Shown piece after piece: positions 38,483-47,600 of a stretch of 64,000 bases of DNA. How positions within the stretch are numbered: the stretch's first letter is position 1; each line of letters opens with the position of its first letter. The translations under genes were made by a program, and so were the position numbers. The DNA is from Candidatus Mycobacterium wuenschmannii (GTDB lineage Bacteria > Actinomycetota > Actinomycetes > Mycobacteriales > Mycobacteriaceae): positions 1,302,001 to 1,366,000 of the forward strand of contig NZ_CP126981.1 of assembly GCF_030252325.1 (NCBI RefSeq), in the 5' to 3' direction. The notes under the pieces were generated by a model. The model was not told the origin of the DNA. It did not search any database and saw only the letters and a program-made list of their open reading frames with translations.

Positions 38483-40484
38483 CGGGCAGGTTGCGGTTCC
38501 ACTCCAGCCAGCCCACACCCGCCCGGCCGTCGGCGGTGCTCACCGTCGCCCAGGCGCGCGGGAATTGGCTCGCCCGACCGTCCTTGGCGACCAGGCGCAG
38601 CGGCGCGTGTCCGAGCACGTCGATGGTCGCCGCGATACCGCCGGGGTTGACCGCCAATGTCGCGGTGACGGGCAGGCCGTCGGCATCGAATGTCTGTATC
38701 GGGGAGATGGTTTCCAGTTCGGTGACGGTCCCCGCGCGATCCTGGACGTAGCCGACGCTCATCGGCGGAACGCCCGGAATCTTGAGGTCGACCCCGTGCA
38801 CGTGAGTGCCGTCGTCGAAGTGCAATGCGCTCCAGAGCCAGTCCATGCTCCACCAGTCGCGCACTCCCCACGAGTGATCCCGTTGCCCGGGGACCGCGTC
38901 CAGCGTGTAGCGGCGCCCGTCGACCGTGACGGATCCCGTTACCGTGCAGGGGATCTCATAACGCGTTGCCACCCGGTACTGATACGGCGTGCCGTCGGTG
39001 GCCCATTCGAGTTCGATGGCCACCTCGGCCGGATCGCCCTGCTCGCCTCGCAGCAGGCCGGCCGGATCGAGAAACGACTGCCCCCGGCCACGCAGCGTGA
39101 CGCGATAGGTGCGCAGCGGATCGGCGGCGGAGTGCGTGAAGTCGAGCGCGTCGGTGCTCACCGCCCATGGATCGGCGGGCAGCGGCACCTCGAAGTCGAC
39201 CAGCGCGACGGTCGGCAGCCCCGGACCGCACAGCAGCCCGTGCAGCCAGGCCGTTTGCTGGTTGGGAATCAAGCCGAGCCGGATCCAGCCGCCGAATCCC
39301 TGTGCGGCGTCGATGAAGTCGGCGTACCAGCTCTCGTTCCACAGCGGCTCGTCGGTGGGCGGGTGCGCCGACTCGTCATCGGACGACGGGCGCAGCGGTT
39401 CGGTGGAGGCCGGTGCCGGCAAGATGGCCAACGCGTCGGTGTCGAGCACGTGCTCGCAGTGCCGCTGCAGCATCGTCATGAACATCGTGTCGCCACGTTC
39501 GGTGCGCTCGACCAGCATCGACGACACGATGGCCATCATCACCCCGAAAAAGCTCTGCCGTCGCACGCCATCGCGAACGTCGGCGAGGCTGATCGGCGCG
39601 CCCGGGCCGAGCGCGCGGTGATAGCCGTCCAGCAAGTCGTCGTAGTGCGCGCGACGGTCCTCGATCGGTAGGGCGCAGCCGAGGAAGTAGGCCAGGTCGG
39701 TCATTGCCGGACCCCACGTCACCGTCTGCCAATCCACCACGGTCAGTGGGCGTTCCGCGCCGTCGGCGCCGAACAACATATTGTCCAGGCGGTAGTCGCC
39801 GTGGATCAATCCGTGCATCCGCTCGTCGGTGGCCTCCTCGGCGAGATAGGCATCGAAGCCGCCGACCAGCCGCTCGCACACCGTCCGGTGCTGCGGTGAG
39901 ATCTGGTCGCCATAGCGGTCGACGAAGCCGGCGAAGAGTGCGGTGATCAAACCCTGGTTGATCGGCGCGTCACGGTTGAGCCACGCCGCATCGGCGAGGG
40001 TGGTGTCTCCCAGCAGCGGCCCCTGTAGCCGGCCCAGTTCGGTCACGGCGGTGCGTGCTTGCGCCGTTGTGGCACCGCGGATTTCGTCGCCCACCAACGC
40101 CGGGTTGGCGTCACCGAGCAGCACATCGAAAATTCCCGACGAGGCGTCGAACGCGTTGTGGTAGCAAGGCGCGACGGGACCGTGCAGCCGCGGGGCGATG
40201 TCGCGGTAGAAGGACACCTCTCGCTCGTAGAGCTCCAGCGTCATTCCGGTCTGCCGGCTCATCGGGTCGGTGGCCGCGACCTTCAGCACCACCGAGTCCG
40301 GCCGGTCGGCTGCTGACGAGGCATCGGCGTAGGTCAACTGGACGCGGTAGCACTCGCTCATCTGGCCGGTGCCGATTCGCTCGGTGCTGAAATCGGCGAC
40401 GGTTCCCGCACCGATCGCCTCGCTGAGCCAGGCAGCGGTGAGGTCGGCCGGGCGTTCGACGACGTTGTCGGGGTGCGGTGTCAT
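38475..40484 (-). CDS. phosphotransferase (kinase-fold) fused to a lipocalin-like/DUF7064-type domain
   Basis: A 669-residue fusion from ATG 40484. Residues about 1-340 are an aminoglycoside-phosphotransferase/ecdysteroid-kinase-like domain: IHGDYRLDNMLFGADG holds the catalytic HGDxxxxN, and VVDWQTVTWGPAMTDLAYFL the DxD-type metal site. Residues about 380-669 are beta-rich with GQRDHSWGVRDWWSMDWLWS, a hydroxyneurosporene-synthase/DUF7064-like motif. The second domain may bind a lipid-like substrate that the first phosphorylates, which is inference. It sits between lipT and gluconokinase. Confidence 0.72.
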   Translation of the reverse strand: MTPHPDNVVERPADLTAAWLSEAIGAGTVADFSTERIGTGQMSECYRVQLTYADASSAADRPDSVVLKVAATDPMSRQTGMTLELYEREVSFYRDIAPRLHGPVAPCYHNAFDASSGIFDVLLGDANPALVGDEIRGATTAQARTAVTELGRLQGPLLGDTTLADAAWLNRDAPINQGLITALFAGFVDRYGDQISPQHRTVCERLVGGFDAYLAEEATDERMHGLIHGDYRLDNMLFGADGAERPLTVVDWQTVTWGPAMTDLAYFLGCALPIEDRRAHYDDLLDGYHRALGPGAPISLADVRDGVRRQSFFGVMMAIVSSMLVERTERGDTMFMTMLQRHCEHVLDTDALAILPAPASTEPLRPSSDDESAHPPTDEPLWNESWYADFIDAAQGFGGWIRLGLIPNQQTAWLHGLLCGPGLPTVALVDFEVPLPADPWAVSTDALDFTHSAADPLRTYRVTLRGRGQSFLDPAGLLRGEQGDPAEVAIELEWATDGTPYQYRVATRYEIPCTVTGSVTVDGRRYTLDAVPGQRDHSWGVRDWWSMDWLWSALHFDDGTHVHGVDLKIPGVPPMSVGYVQDRAGTVTELETISPIQTFDADGLPVTATLAVNPGGIAATIDVLGHAPLRLVAKDGRASQFPRAWATVSTADGRAGVGWLEWNRNLPGA

Positions 40485-40511
40485 GGCTCGTTCACGAAAC
40501 CACATCCACCG

Positions 40512-42017
40512 TCATCTCGCTAGCGAAAAGCCCTCCCAGGCTCGCCGCCGTTCGGGGTGCGGGTCGAACTCGAGGTGGGTCTTGCGATCGAACACCATCA
40601 CCGCGCGGTCGGTGTCGGTGTAGGCGGGCCAGTCGTCGCCGGGATTGCCCGTCCGGCTGAATGATCGCCAACGCCTTTGCACTTCGCGGGTGACCCGCAG
40701 CGCCGACCGCCGATCGACCGGCGCGGTGAGCAGGGCGCCGACTCTGGTGCGGTAGAAGCCGAACACCGCGAGCAACTCGGTGGCGTGGGTGGCACCGAGC
40801 CCGGACCAGCGCAGCGCGCGGGGCGCGTAGTCGTAGCGGTACAGGTACGTCGGCGCGTATCTGCCGTGGGCTTCGGCCATCCCCCACGCCGCCGAACCGA
40901 AGGCGAAATCGCCGCCCAGCCGGATGCACGCTGACCGCTGCGGGTAATCGGGGTAGGCCCCGGTGATGCGCTCCCGCTCCGCCGGTTCGACCTCGGCCAG
41001 CAGCGCTTCGATCATCGGTTCGTTGGTCGGCAGCAGTTGCAGGAAGCGGGTGAACAGCTTTCCCTCGTCGGCGTTGGTGCCCACGATCAACGGCACCCGG
41101 TGCGCCTTGCCCTGCTGCATCGCGTCGACCGGATCGAGCGGTAGCACGTCGTCGCCGAACACCGGGCCAATGGGGAACGCGCCCAACATGTCTCGCACAC
41201 CATCATTGATCAGACGGTTCTGCGCGGCCACCAGGTCTGCGGGCGACGCCGTCAGCAATGCGTGTGCGGCATCCTGCTTGCGGGTGCCGAGCAGAGTCGC
41301 GAACCGCGCGGCGAACTCCGCCGCGACGGCGGTGGGCCGGGTCATCCCGCTGGCCGGGCTTTCTGAAATCGCCTGGGCGAACAGGCCTTCGGCGTCGGGT
41401 GCGGTCAACAGCGCGCCGACGGCGTGGGCACCGGCGCTTTCGCCGAAGATCGTCACATTGGCCGGGTCGCCCCCGAACGCCGCGACGTTGTCACGCACCC
41501 AGCGCAGCGACAGGATCAAGTCACGCAGGAACAGATTGCTGTCGATCGTGATGTCCGACGTCGACAGCGACGACAGGTCGAGGCAGCCGAGCGCACCGAG
41601 GCGGTAGTTCACCGAGACGTAGATGCAGCCCCGCTTGGCCAGCGCCACCCCGTCGTAGATCGGCGTGGCCGAGCTGCCCATGATGTAGCCGCCGCCGTGG
41701 ATGAAGACCATCACCGGCAGCGGCTGGGGCGGCGACGCCGCGGGCGCGGTGACGTTCAGGGTGAGGCAGTCCTCCCCCATGGCCTGGTACTTGCCCACCC
41801 CGAGCATGGCGTAGCGGTGCTCCTGCGGGGAGCACTTGGTGAAGCCGTGGCAATACCGCACACCCCGCCAGGGCTGGGCCGGCTCCGGCGCCCGGTAGCG
41901 CAGCGCGCCCACCGGGGGCTTGGCGTACGGGATGGATCGCCAGCGGTGAACGCCGTCACGGGTGAAACCTTCGACGGTGCCCGCGGTGGTCGTCACGCGG
42001 ACCGTGTGTTCGTGCAT
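40512..42017 (-). CDS. lipT: type B carboxylesterase LipT-like
   Basis: A 501-residue carboxylesterase/lipase. The oxyanion-hole segment is VMVFIHGGGYIMGSSATP, the nucleophile elbow NVTIFGESAGAHAVGALLTA (Ser in GESAG), the acid is expected around TNADEGKLFTRFL, and the catalytic His is in GLGATHATELLAVFG. ATG 42017 was chosen over TTG 42020. Family members hydrolyse short- and medium-chain esters. Position next to the Rv2047c-like gene and pks12 matches Rv2045c (lipT). The spacing to its upstream neighbour is 19 nt, so it is in the pks12 run. Confidence 0.85.
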   Translation of the reverse strand: MHEHTVRVTTTAGTVEGFTRDGVHRWRSIPYAKPPVGALRYRAPEPAQPWRGVRYCHGFTKCSPQEHRYAMLGVGKYQAMGEDCLTLNVTAPAASPPQPLPVMVFIHGGGYIMGSSATPIYDGVALAKRGCIYVSVNYRLGALGCLDLSSLSTSDITIDSNLFLRDLILSLRWVRDNVAAFGGDPANVTIFGESAGAHAVGALLTAPDAEGLFAQAISESPASGMTRPTAVAAEFAARFATLLGTRKQDAAHALLTASPADLVAAQNRLINDGVRDMLGAFPIGPVFGDDVLPLDPVDAMQQGKAHRVPLIVGTNADEGKLFTRFLQLLPTNEPMIEALLAEVEPAERERITGAYPDYPQRSACIRLGGDFAFGSAAWGMAEAHGRYAPTYLYRYDYAPRALRWSGLGATHATELLAVFGFYRTRVGALLTAPVDRRSALRVTREVQRRWRSFSRTGNPGDDWPAYTDTDRAVMVFDRKTHLEFDPHPERRRAWEGFSLAR

Positions 42018-42036
42018 CAATCGACGGTAGCGAACG

Positions 42037-44655
42037 TCAGGGGCGGACGCTCGGCAGGTCCGGATCGACGACCCGGATCGTGCCGGTGGTGCCGTCGACC
42101 TCGATCAGCGCCCCGGGCGCCAGCCGTCGAGTCGCGTCGTGCACATCGACCACGCAGGGGATACCGAATTCGCGCGCCACCACGGCCGCGTGTGACATCG
42201 GTCCGCCGAGTTCTGTGACGACGGCCCCGGCGTAGGAGAAAGCGGCCGTATAGCCGACGTCGGTGACCTCGGCAACGAGGATCTCCCCGGCCTGCAGGTC
42301 ATCGATGGTGTCCGGGCGCACGATCCGAACCCGGCCGCGAACCTGGCCGGCGCTGACGCCGGCCCCGGTCAGCTCCTGACCGGGCGACAGCACGGACGCG
42401 GCTATGGCGGTGGGTCGCCATCCGCCGCTGAACACCGCCGGCGGCACGGTGTCAGCGAGGCTCGCCTGATCGGCGCGGCGGCGGCGCACCAGCGCGGCGG
42501 TGTCGGCGGGCAGTGCGTCCAACTCGTCGACGAGCAGATAGAACACGTCGTCGACGGTCTCGAGCACCCCCGTGTCGACCAATCGTCGGCCGAGTTCGCG
42601 AAGGAGCTTGCGCAGCAACCAGTTTGCCCGAACCAGACGGTCCCGGCGGGTTTCACGGTCGCGGACCTGGTGGGCGGCGAGCAGCGCCACCGGCCGGGCC
42701 CGCAACGGGATCGTGGGTGCGTGGTTCTCCGAACGTAGCGGTGTGTCAAGGGCTTTCGACACGATGCGGAGTAACAACTCCGGGTTGTCGGCGTAGCTGG
42801 ACGAGCGCATCTCCAGCTCCGCGGGCCCGCGGTGTCCGCACGCCGCCAGTTCCGCGAGCAGGTTTTGGTGAAACTCCGGCGCCTGGGCGGCCAGTTCGCC
42901 GAGATGATCGCCGGGGCCGGACAGAATGCGCAGAACGGTGGGATCGCGCCGGGCGGTTTCGGCGATGCGGTACACCGCGCTGAGCAGGCTGGCGCTGGCC
43001 AACTCCTGACCGACCGGCAACACCATGTCGCGTCCGTTCAGGGCGCGCAGGATCGTGCTGAGCGCGGCGAAGGCCATGAACGATCCGGACGCCAGCACCC
43101 AGCCGTCGATGACGTGGTCGCGGGCCAGCAGGATCAGGCTCTGCAGCCTCGGCTCCGACAGGCGCGAAAGGTCACCCGCGGCACTCGCTTCCAGCCACTC
43201 GATGTCGTCGACGAAACACTTGGTGTCGCGGTCCGCCCCGACGATCAGGCCGGCCAGGTTGACCCCGAACACTCCCAGGTTGCGGATCGTGCGCAACGGT
43301 CCTGCGGCGCTGCGAGATTCGGGTGGCAGCTGCTGCTCGCCGTGGATCGGCATGGACGCCACACTGGGGCCGAAGAATTGGCTCTGCCGCACCACCATCT
43401 CGGGCTTGACGAAAGGCACGACTTCGGCCATGTAGTGCGCGGTGGTGATGGCGCCGTACAGCCGGTGCGCGAACACTCCGACTGTGCGGGTGGCCATTTC
43501 GCGCTGGATCAACCCACCGGGCCGCAGCCGGTTCGCGATGACCGCGCCGGAGGCGCGCAATCCCTTGACCGTCGCCGATGCCGACGAGGGCGAAAACGGC
43601 CCCGGCAGGGCCTCGGACAGGTTGGTGGCGAGATACATCGGAAACCGCGGATCGATCGGGGTGTCGAACTCGCCGTTGCCGCCGTCGGGACCCGCCAGCT
43701 CGGTCGCCTGTCCGTCGGCGGCCGGGATGTCGACCGCGGGGATGTCCTGCACATGGGTCAGGCGCCACGGCAGCGACGTCGACCAGCGACCGACGCTCAG
43801 ATGTCCGCGCACCGCCAACGCCATGTCGTGCAGGCAATCCCGTGCGGTCCACGCCGTCTCGACGCGCCAGGTGTCGCGCAGCAGCGCGGTGTCCATCGAC
43901 GGGGTGTCGAGCAGCAGATCGAGTTCGGCTGCTGGGCTGATCGCGCGCAGCAGCCGGGGTGCACGCGGCCGACCGAGAGCGTCGGCGATCTCCCCCAGGG
44001 TGAGCTCCCCCTCAGCCGCGAGGTTCACCGGCCCGTTCGTCAGATCCGGGTCGACGGCAGCGCGAACGAAAATTCGGTGCGCATCGTCGCTGTGCACGAC
44101 CGGCAGCGTGCGGCGCCCCGCATCGGGGAACACCGCCGACGCCAGCGCCCGCCGCACCCAGTTGTCGACGCCGCGACCGAGGATCGCGGCGGCGCGAATC
44201 GACACCCATTCCACGCCGGACGCGGCGACCATTTCTTCGGCGCGAACCTTGTCTCGGCCAAACGACGAATTCGGCTGCAGTGCAGCGTCTTCCGTCCGGA
44301 CGCGAGGGTCGGGTCCGTACACGTGGGCCGACGAGGCGAACACCACGCGCCGGATCCCTCCGCGGTCGACCGCGTCGAGGACGTTGCTGGTGCCACCGAT
44401 GTTGACGTCACGGTCCGCCGGCCCATTCGCCGCGGGATCGGTCGACCACGCGCAGTGCACCACGACCTCGGCGCCCGACAGCGCGCGCGCCACGGCTGCG
44501 GCGTCGCGAATGTCGGCCGAGACGAAAGCGGCTTGGCTTGGCCAGCTTTCGGGCTGACGACGACCCACTCCGACCACGTCGTGTCCGGCGCTGAGCAGTC
44601 GCACGACGACGCCGCGGCCGACTACCCCGCTGGCCCCGGTGACGGCAATCCTCAT
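42037..44655 (-). CDS. NAD-dependent epimerase-like domain fused to PEP-utilising phosphohistidine domain (Rv2047c-like)
   Basis: An 872-residue two-part protein. Residues 1-290 are an extended SDR: IAVTGASGVVGRGVVVRLLS binds NAD(P), SSAHVYGPDP follows, but the usual YxxxK is FGRDK, with Phe for the catalytic Tyr. Residues 370-870 resemble the middle and end of rifampicin-phosphotransferase/PEP-synthase-like proteins and end in a swivel domain with LGGPMSHAAVVAREFGIPCV, which carries the phosphohistidine. No ATP-grasp domain is visible. It starts 3 nt after the pks12 stop, so is probably coupled to it. The reaction is unknown. Confidence 0.82.
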   Translation of the reverse strand: MRIAVTGASGVVGRGVVVRLLSAGHDVVGVGRRQPESWPSQAAFVSADIRDAAAVARALSGAEVVVHCAWSTDPAANGPADRDVNIGGTSNVLDAVDRGGIRRVVFASSAHVYGPDPRVRTEDAALQPNSSFGRDKVRAEEMVAASGVEWVSIRAAAILGRGVDNWVRRALASAVFPDAGRRTLPVVHSDDAHRIFVRAAVDPDLTNGPVNLAAEGELTLGEIADALGRPRAPRLLRAISPAAELDLLLDTPSMDTALLRDTWRVETAWTARDCLHDMALAVRGHLSVGRWSTSLPWRLTHVQDIPAVDIPAADGQATELAGPDGGNGEFDTPIDPRFPMYLATNLSEALPGPFSPSSASATVKGLRASGAVIANRLRPGGLIQREMATRTVGVFAHRLYGAITTAHYMAEVVPFVKPEMVVRQSQFFGPSVASMPIHGEQQLPPESRSAAGPLRTIRNLGVFGVNLAGLIVGADRDTKCFVDDIEWLEASAAGDLSRLSEPRLQSLILLARDHVIDGWVLASGSFMAFAALSTILRALNGRDMVLPVGQELASASLLSAVYRIAETARRDPTVLRILSGPGDHLGELAAQAPEFHQNLLAELAACGHRGPAELEMRSSSYADNPELLLRIVSKALDTPLRSENHAPTIPLRARPVALLAAHQVRDRETRRDRLVRANWLLRKLLRELGRRLVDTGVLETVDDVFYLLVDELDALPADTAALVRRRRADQASLADTVPPAVFSGGWRPTAIAASVLSPGQELTGAGVSAGQVRGRVRIVRPDTIDDLQAGEILVAEVTDVGYTAAFSYAGAVVTELGGPMSHAAVVAREFGIPCVVDVHDATRRLAPGALIEVDGTTGTIRVVDPDLPSVRP

Positions 44656-44658
44656 CGG

Positions 44659-47600
44659 CTAATCGTCGTCGTCGAGGAACGCGGCGTTGACCAAGTCGTC
44701 GAGATCCATTGTCGCGAGGTCTTTTTCCTTGTTCTGCTCGGAGTCGGGGCCGTCGGCCTCGTTGGCCAGGCCCAGCAGCAGGTCGAGCACGCCGGCCTGC
44801 CGTAGGCGCTTGACCGGGATGGACGCCACCACACGCTGGATCTCCGCCTCGCCCGGTGCGGCCTTGGGCGCGACCTCTGCCGACGCGCCCACCAATTCCT
44901 GCCGGAAGTAGCCGGCCAGCGCAGCCGAGTTCGGGTAGTCGAAGATCAGCGTCGGCGACAGCGGCAAGCCGGTGGCCGCCTTGAGCCGATTCCGCATCTC
45001 GACGGCGGTCAGCGAGTCGAAACCCAACTCCTGGAATGCCTTGTCCGGGTCGATCGCCTCCGGGGTGCTGTTGCCCAGCACGGTCGCGATGTGCGAGCGC
45101 ACCAGGTCCAGCAACACGGCCTGCTGCTCGTCCTCCGGCAGCCCGTCCAGGCGTTGCAGCAGGGCCGATTTCGACTTGGCCGCGGCAAGCGAGTCATCGA
45201 CCTGGCGCCGGGCCGGCGCGTTGATCAGGTCGACGAACATCGGCGGCAGGGTGCCACCGTCGAACTTGGTCCGCAGGGCGGCGGTGTCGATGTGCGCGGG
45301 TAGCAGGAACGGCTCGTCGATGACCATCGCGGTGTCGAGCAGCTGCAAAGCCTGGGTGGAGGTCATCGCCACGATTCCGTCGCGGGCGAACCGCGCGAAG
45401 TCGACCGCACCGAGTTCGCCGGTCATGCTGCTGGTCTGGTCCCACAGCCCCCAGCCCAGCGAGATCGCCGGCAGGCCGCGGTCCCGCCGGTACGACGCCA
45501 GTCCGTCCAGGAAGCTGTTGGCCGCGGCGTAGTTCGCCTGACCCGAAGAGCCCACCAATCCCGCCATCGACGAGAACATCACGAACGCCGACAGGTTCGA
45601 ATCCTTGGTCAGCTCATGCAGATTCCACGCCGTGTCGACCTTGGCCCGCAACACCTCGTCGACCCGCTCCGGGGTCAGCGACGTCACCACCGCGTCGTCC
45701 AGCACACCCGCGGTGTGGATCACCGCGGACAGCGGATGCTGCACCGGAATGTCGGCCAGCACCTTCGCCAGAGCCGCACGGTCGGAGGCGTCGCACGCGA
45801 CGATCGATACCTCCGCGCCGCCCGCGGACAACTCCGCGGCCAGGTCGGTGGCGCCGGGTGCGTCCGGGCCGCGGCGGCCGATCAGCACCAGGTTGCGCAC
45901 CCCGTGGTTCGCGACGACGTGGCGGGCCAGCGCGGACCCGGCCATCCCGGTACCGCCGGTGATAACCACGGTGCCCAACGCCCAGGCGTCGGGCATCGTC
46001 AGCACGACCTTGCCGGTGTGCCGGGCCTGGCTGAGGTAACGCAGCGCGGCCGGTGCACGTCGTACGTCGAACGTGGTGACGGGCAGCGGTCGCAGCGTCG
46101 CGTCCTCGAACAGCGCGGTGAGGTCGGACAGCATGCGCGCGATGTGGTCGGCGCCCGCCTCGAACAGGTCGAAAGCCCGGTAGCGCACCCCACTGTGTTC
46201 GGAAGCGACCTCACCGGGGTCGCGGATGTCGGTCTTACCCATTTCGAGGAAGATCCCGCCGGGCGTGACGAGCCGCAGTGAGGCATCGACGAATTCGCCG
46301 GACAGCGAGTCCAGCACGACGTCCACCCCGCGGCCGCCGGTGGCGGCCCGGAACTTGTCCTCGAACTCCACGGTGCGGGAGTCGCCGATGTGGGTGTCGT
46401 CAAAGCCCATCGACCGCAACGTGTCCCACTTGCCGCGGCTGGCCGTGGCGAACACCTCGAGACCGAAGTGACGGGCCAACTGCACAGCGGCCATGCCCAC
46501 GCCGCCGGCGGCGGCGTGGATCAGGATCCGCTGGCCCGCCTTGACATCGGCGAGCGCGGTGAGTGCGTAGTAGGCGGTGGCGAACACCACCGGCGCGGTC
46601 GCCGCTTCGGTGTACGACCATCCCGACGGGATGTCCATCAGCAGGCGCCCATCGGTGATGGCCTGGGTGCCGGTGCCTTCGGGGAACAGCCCGGTGACCC
46701 GGTCGCCCACCGCGAAACGGGTTACGTCCGGCGCGGTTTCGATCACGACGCCGGACGCCTCGACGCCCATGACGGCGTCCTCGTCGGGGTACAGGCCGAG
46801 CGCGATCATCACGTCGCGGAAGTTGGCCGGCATCGTGCGCACCGCGACCCGAACCTGCCCGGCGCCCAGCGGCGCATCGGCGTCCGGAATCGGCTCGAGC
46901 ACCAGGTTTTCGAAGGTGCCCTTGCTCGACATGCCGAGCCGCCAGGCATCGCCACCGGGCGGAACCAGTAGCGCGTCGACTGCGCGGCTGCCGTGCACCC
47001 GGCCGGTGTACACCGTCTCCGCGCGCACCAGGACCTGCGGCTCGCCGGCGGCCAAGACGGCGGCGATCGTCGTATCGCTCAGGGGCGCATCGGAATCCGC
47101 CAGCACGATGCGGCCGGGATGTTCGGTCTGCGCCGACCGCACCAGGCCCCACACCGCGGCGCCGGCCAGATCGGTGACGGCCTCCCCCGCCCGTCCCACC
47201 GCTCCGCGGGTGGACACCACCAGCGTTCCCGAGTCGTGCTCGGTCAGCCACGTCTGCAGCGCGGCGAGCGCCTCGTGAGTGCGGTTGTAGGTCGCGGCGA
47301 GCGCGTCGTCGTCAGCAGCCAGCGACTCGAAGACGTCGTACGCCGGTGTGTCCGCATGCGATCCGGACGCCGCCGGCGTCCACACCACTTCGAAGATCCG
47401 GTCCGGACCGGACCCCGAAACGGCGGCCATCAACTGCTGCCGGGACACCGGACGGGCCACCATGGAGGCGACCGACAACACCGGAAGTCCCAGTGCGTCA
47501 GCGAGTTCCAGCGACACCGACGAGGGGCCGGACGGTGCGATGCGGGCTCGCACCGACGATGCGCCCGCGGCGTGCAACGACACGCCTTGCCATGAGAACG

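Noticed and set aside
42832..44805. 657-residue plus-strand frame over the Rv2047c-like gene
   Set aside because: Antisense shadow, no recognisable fold, biased composition.
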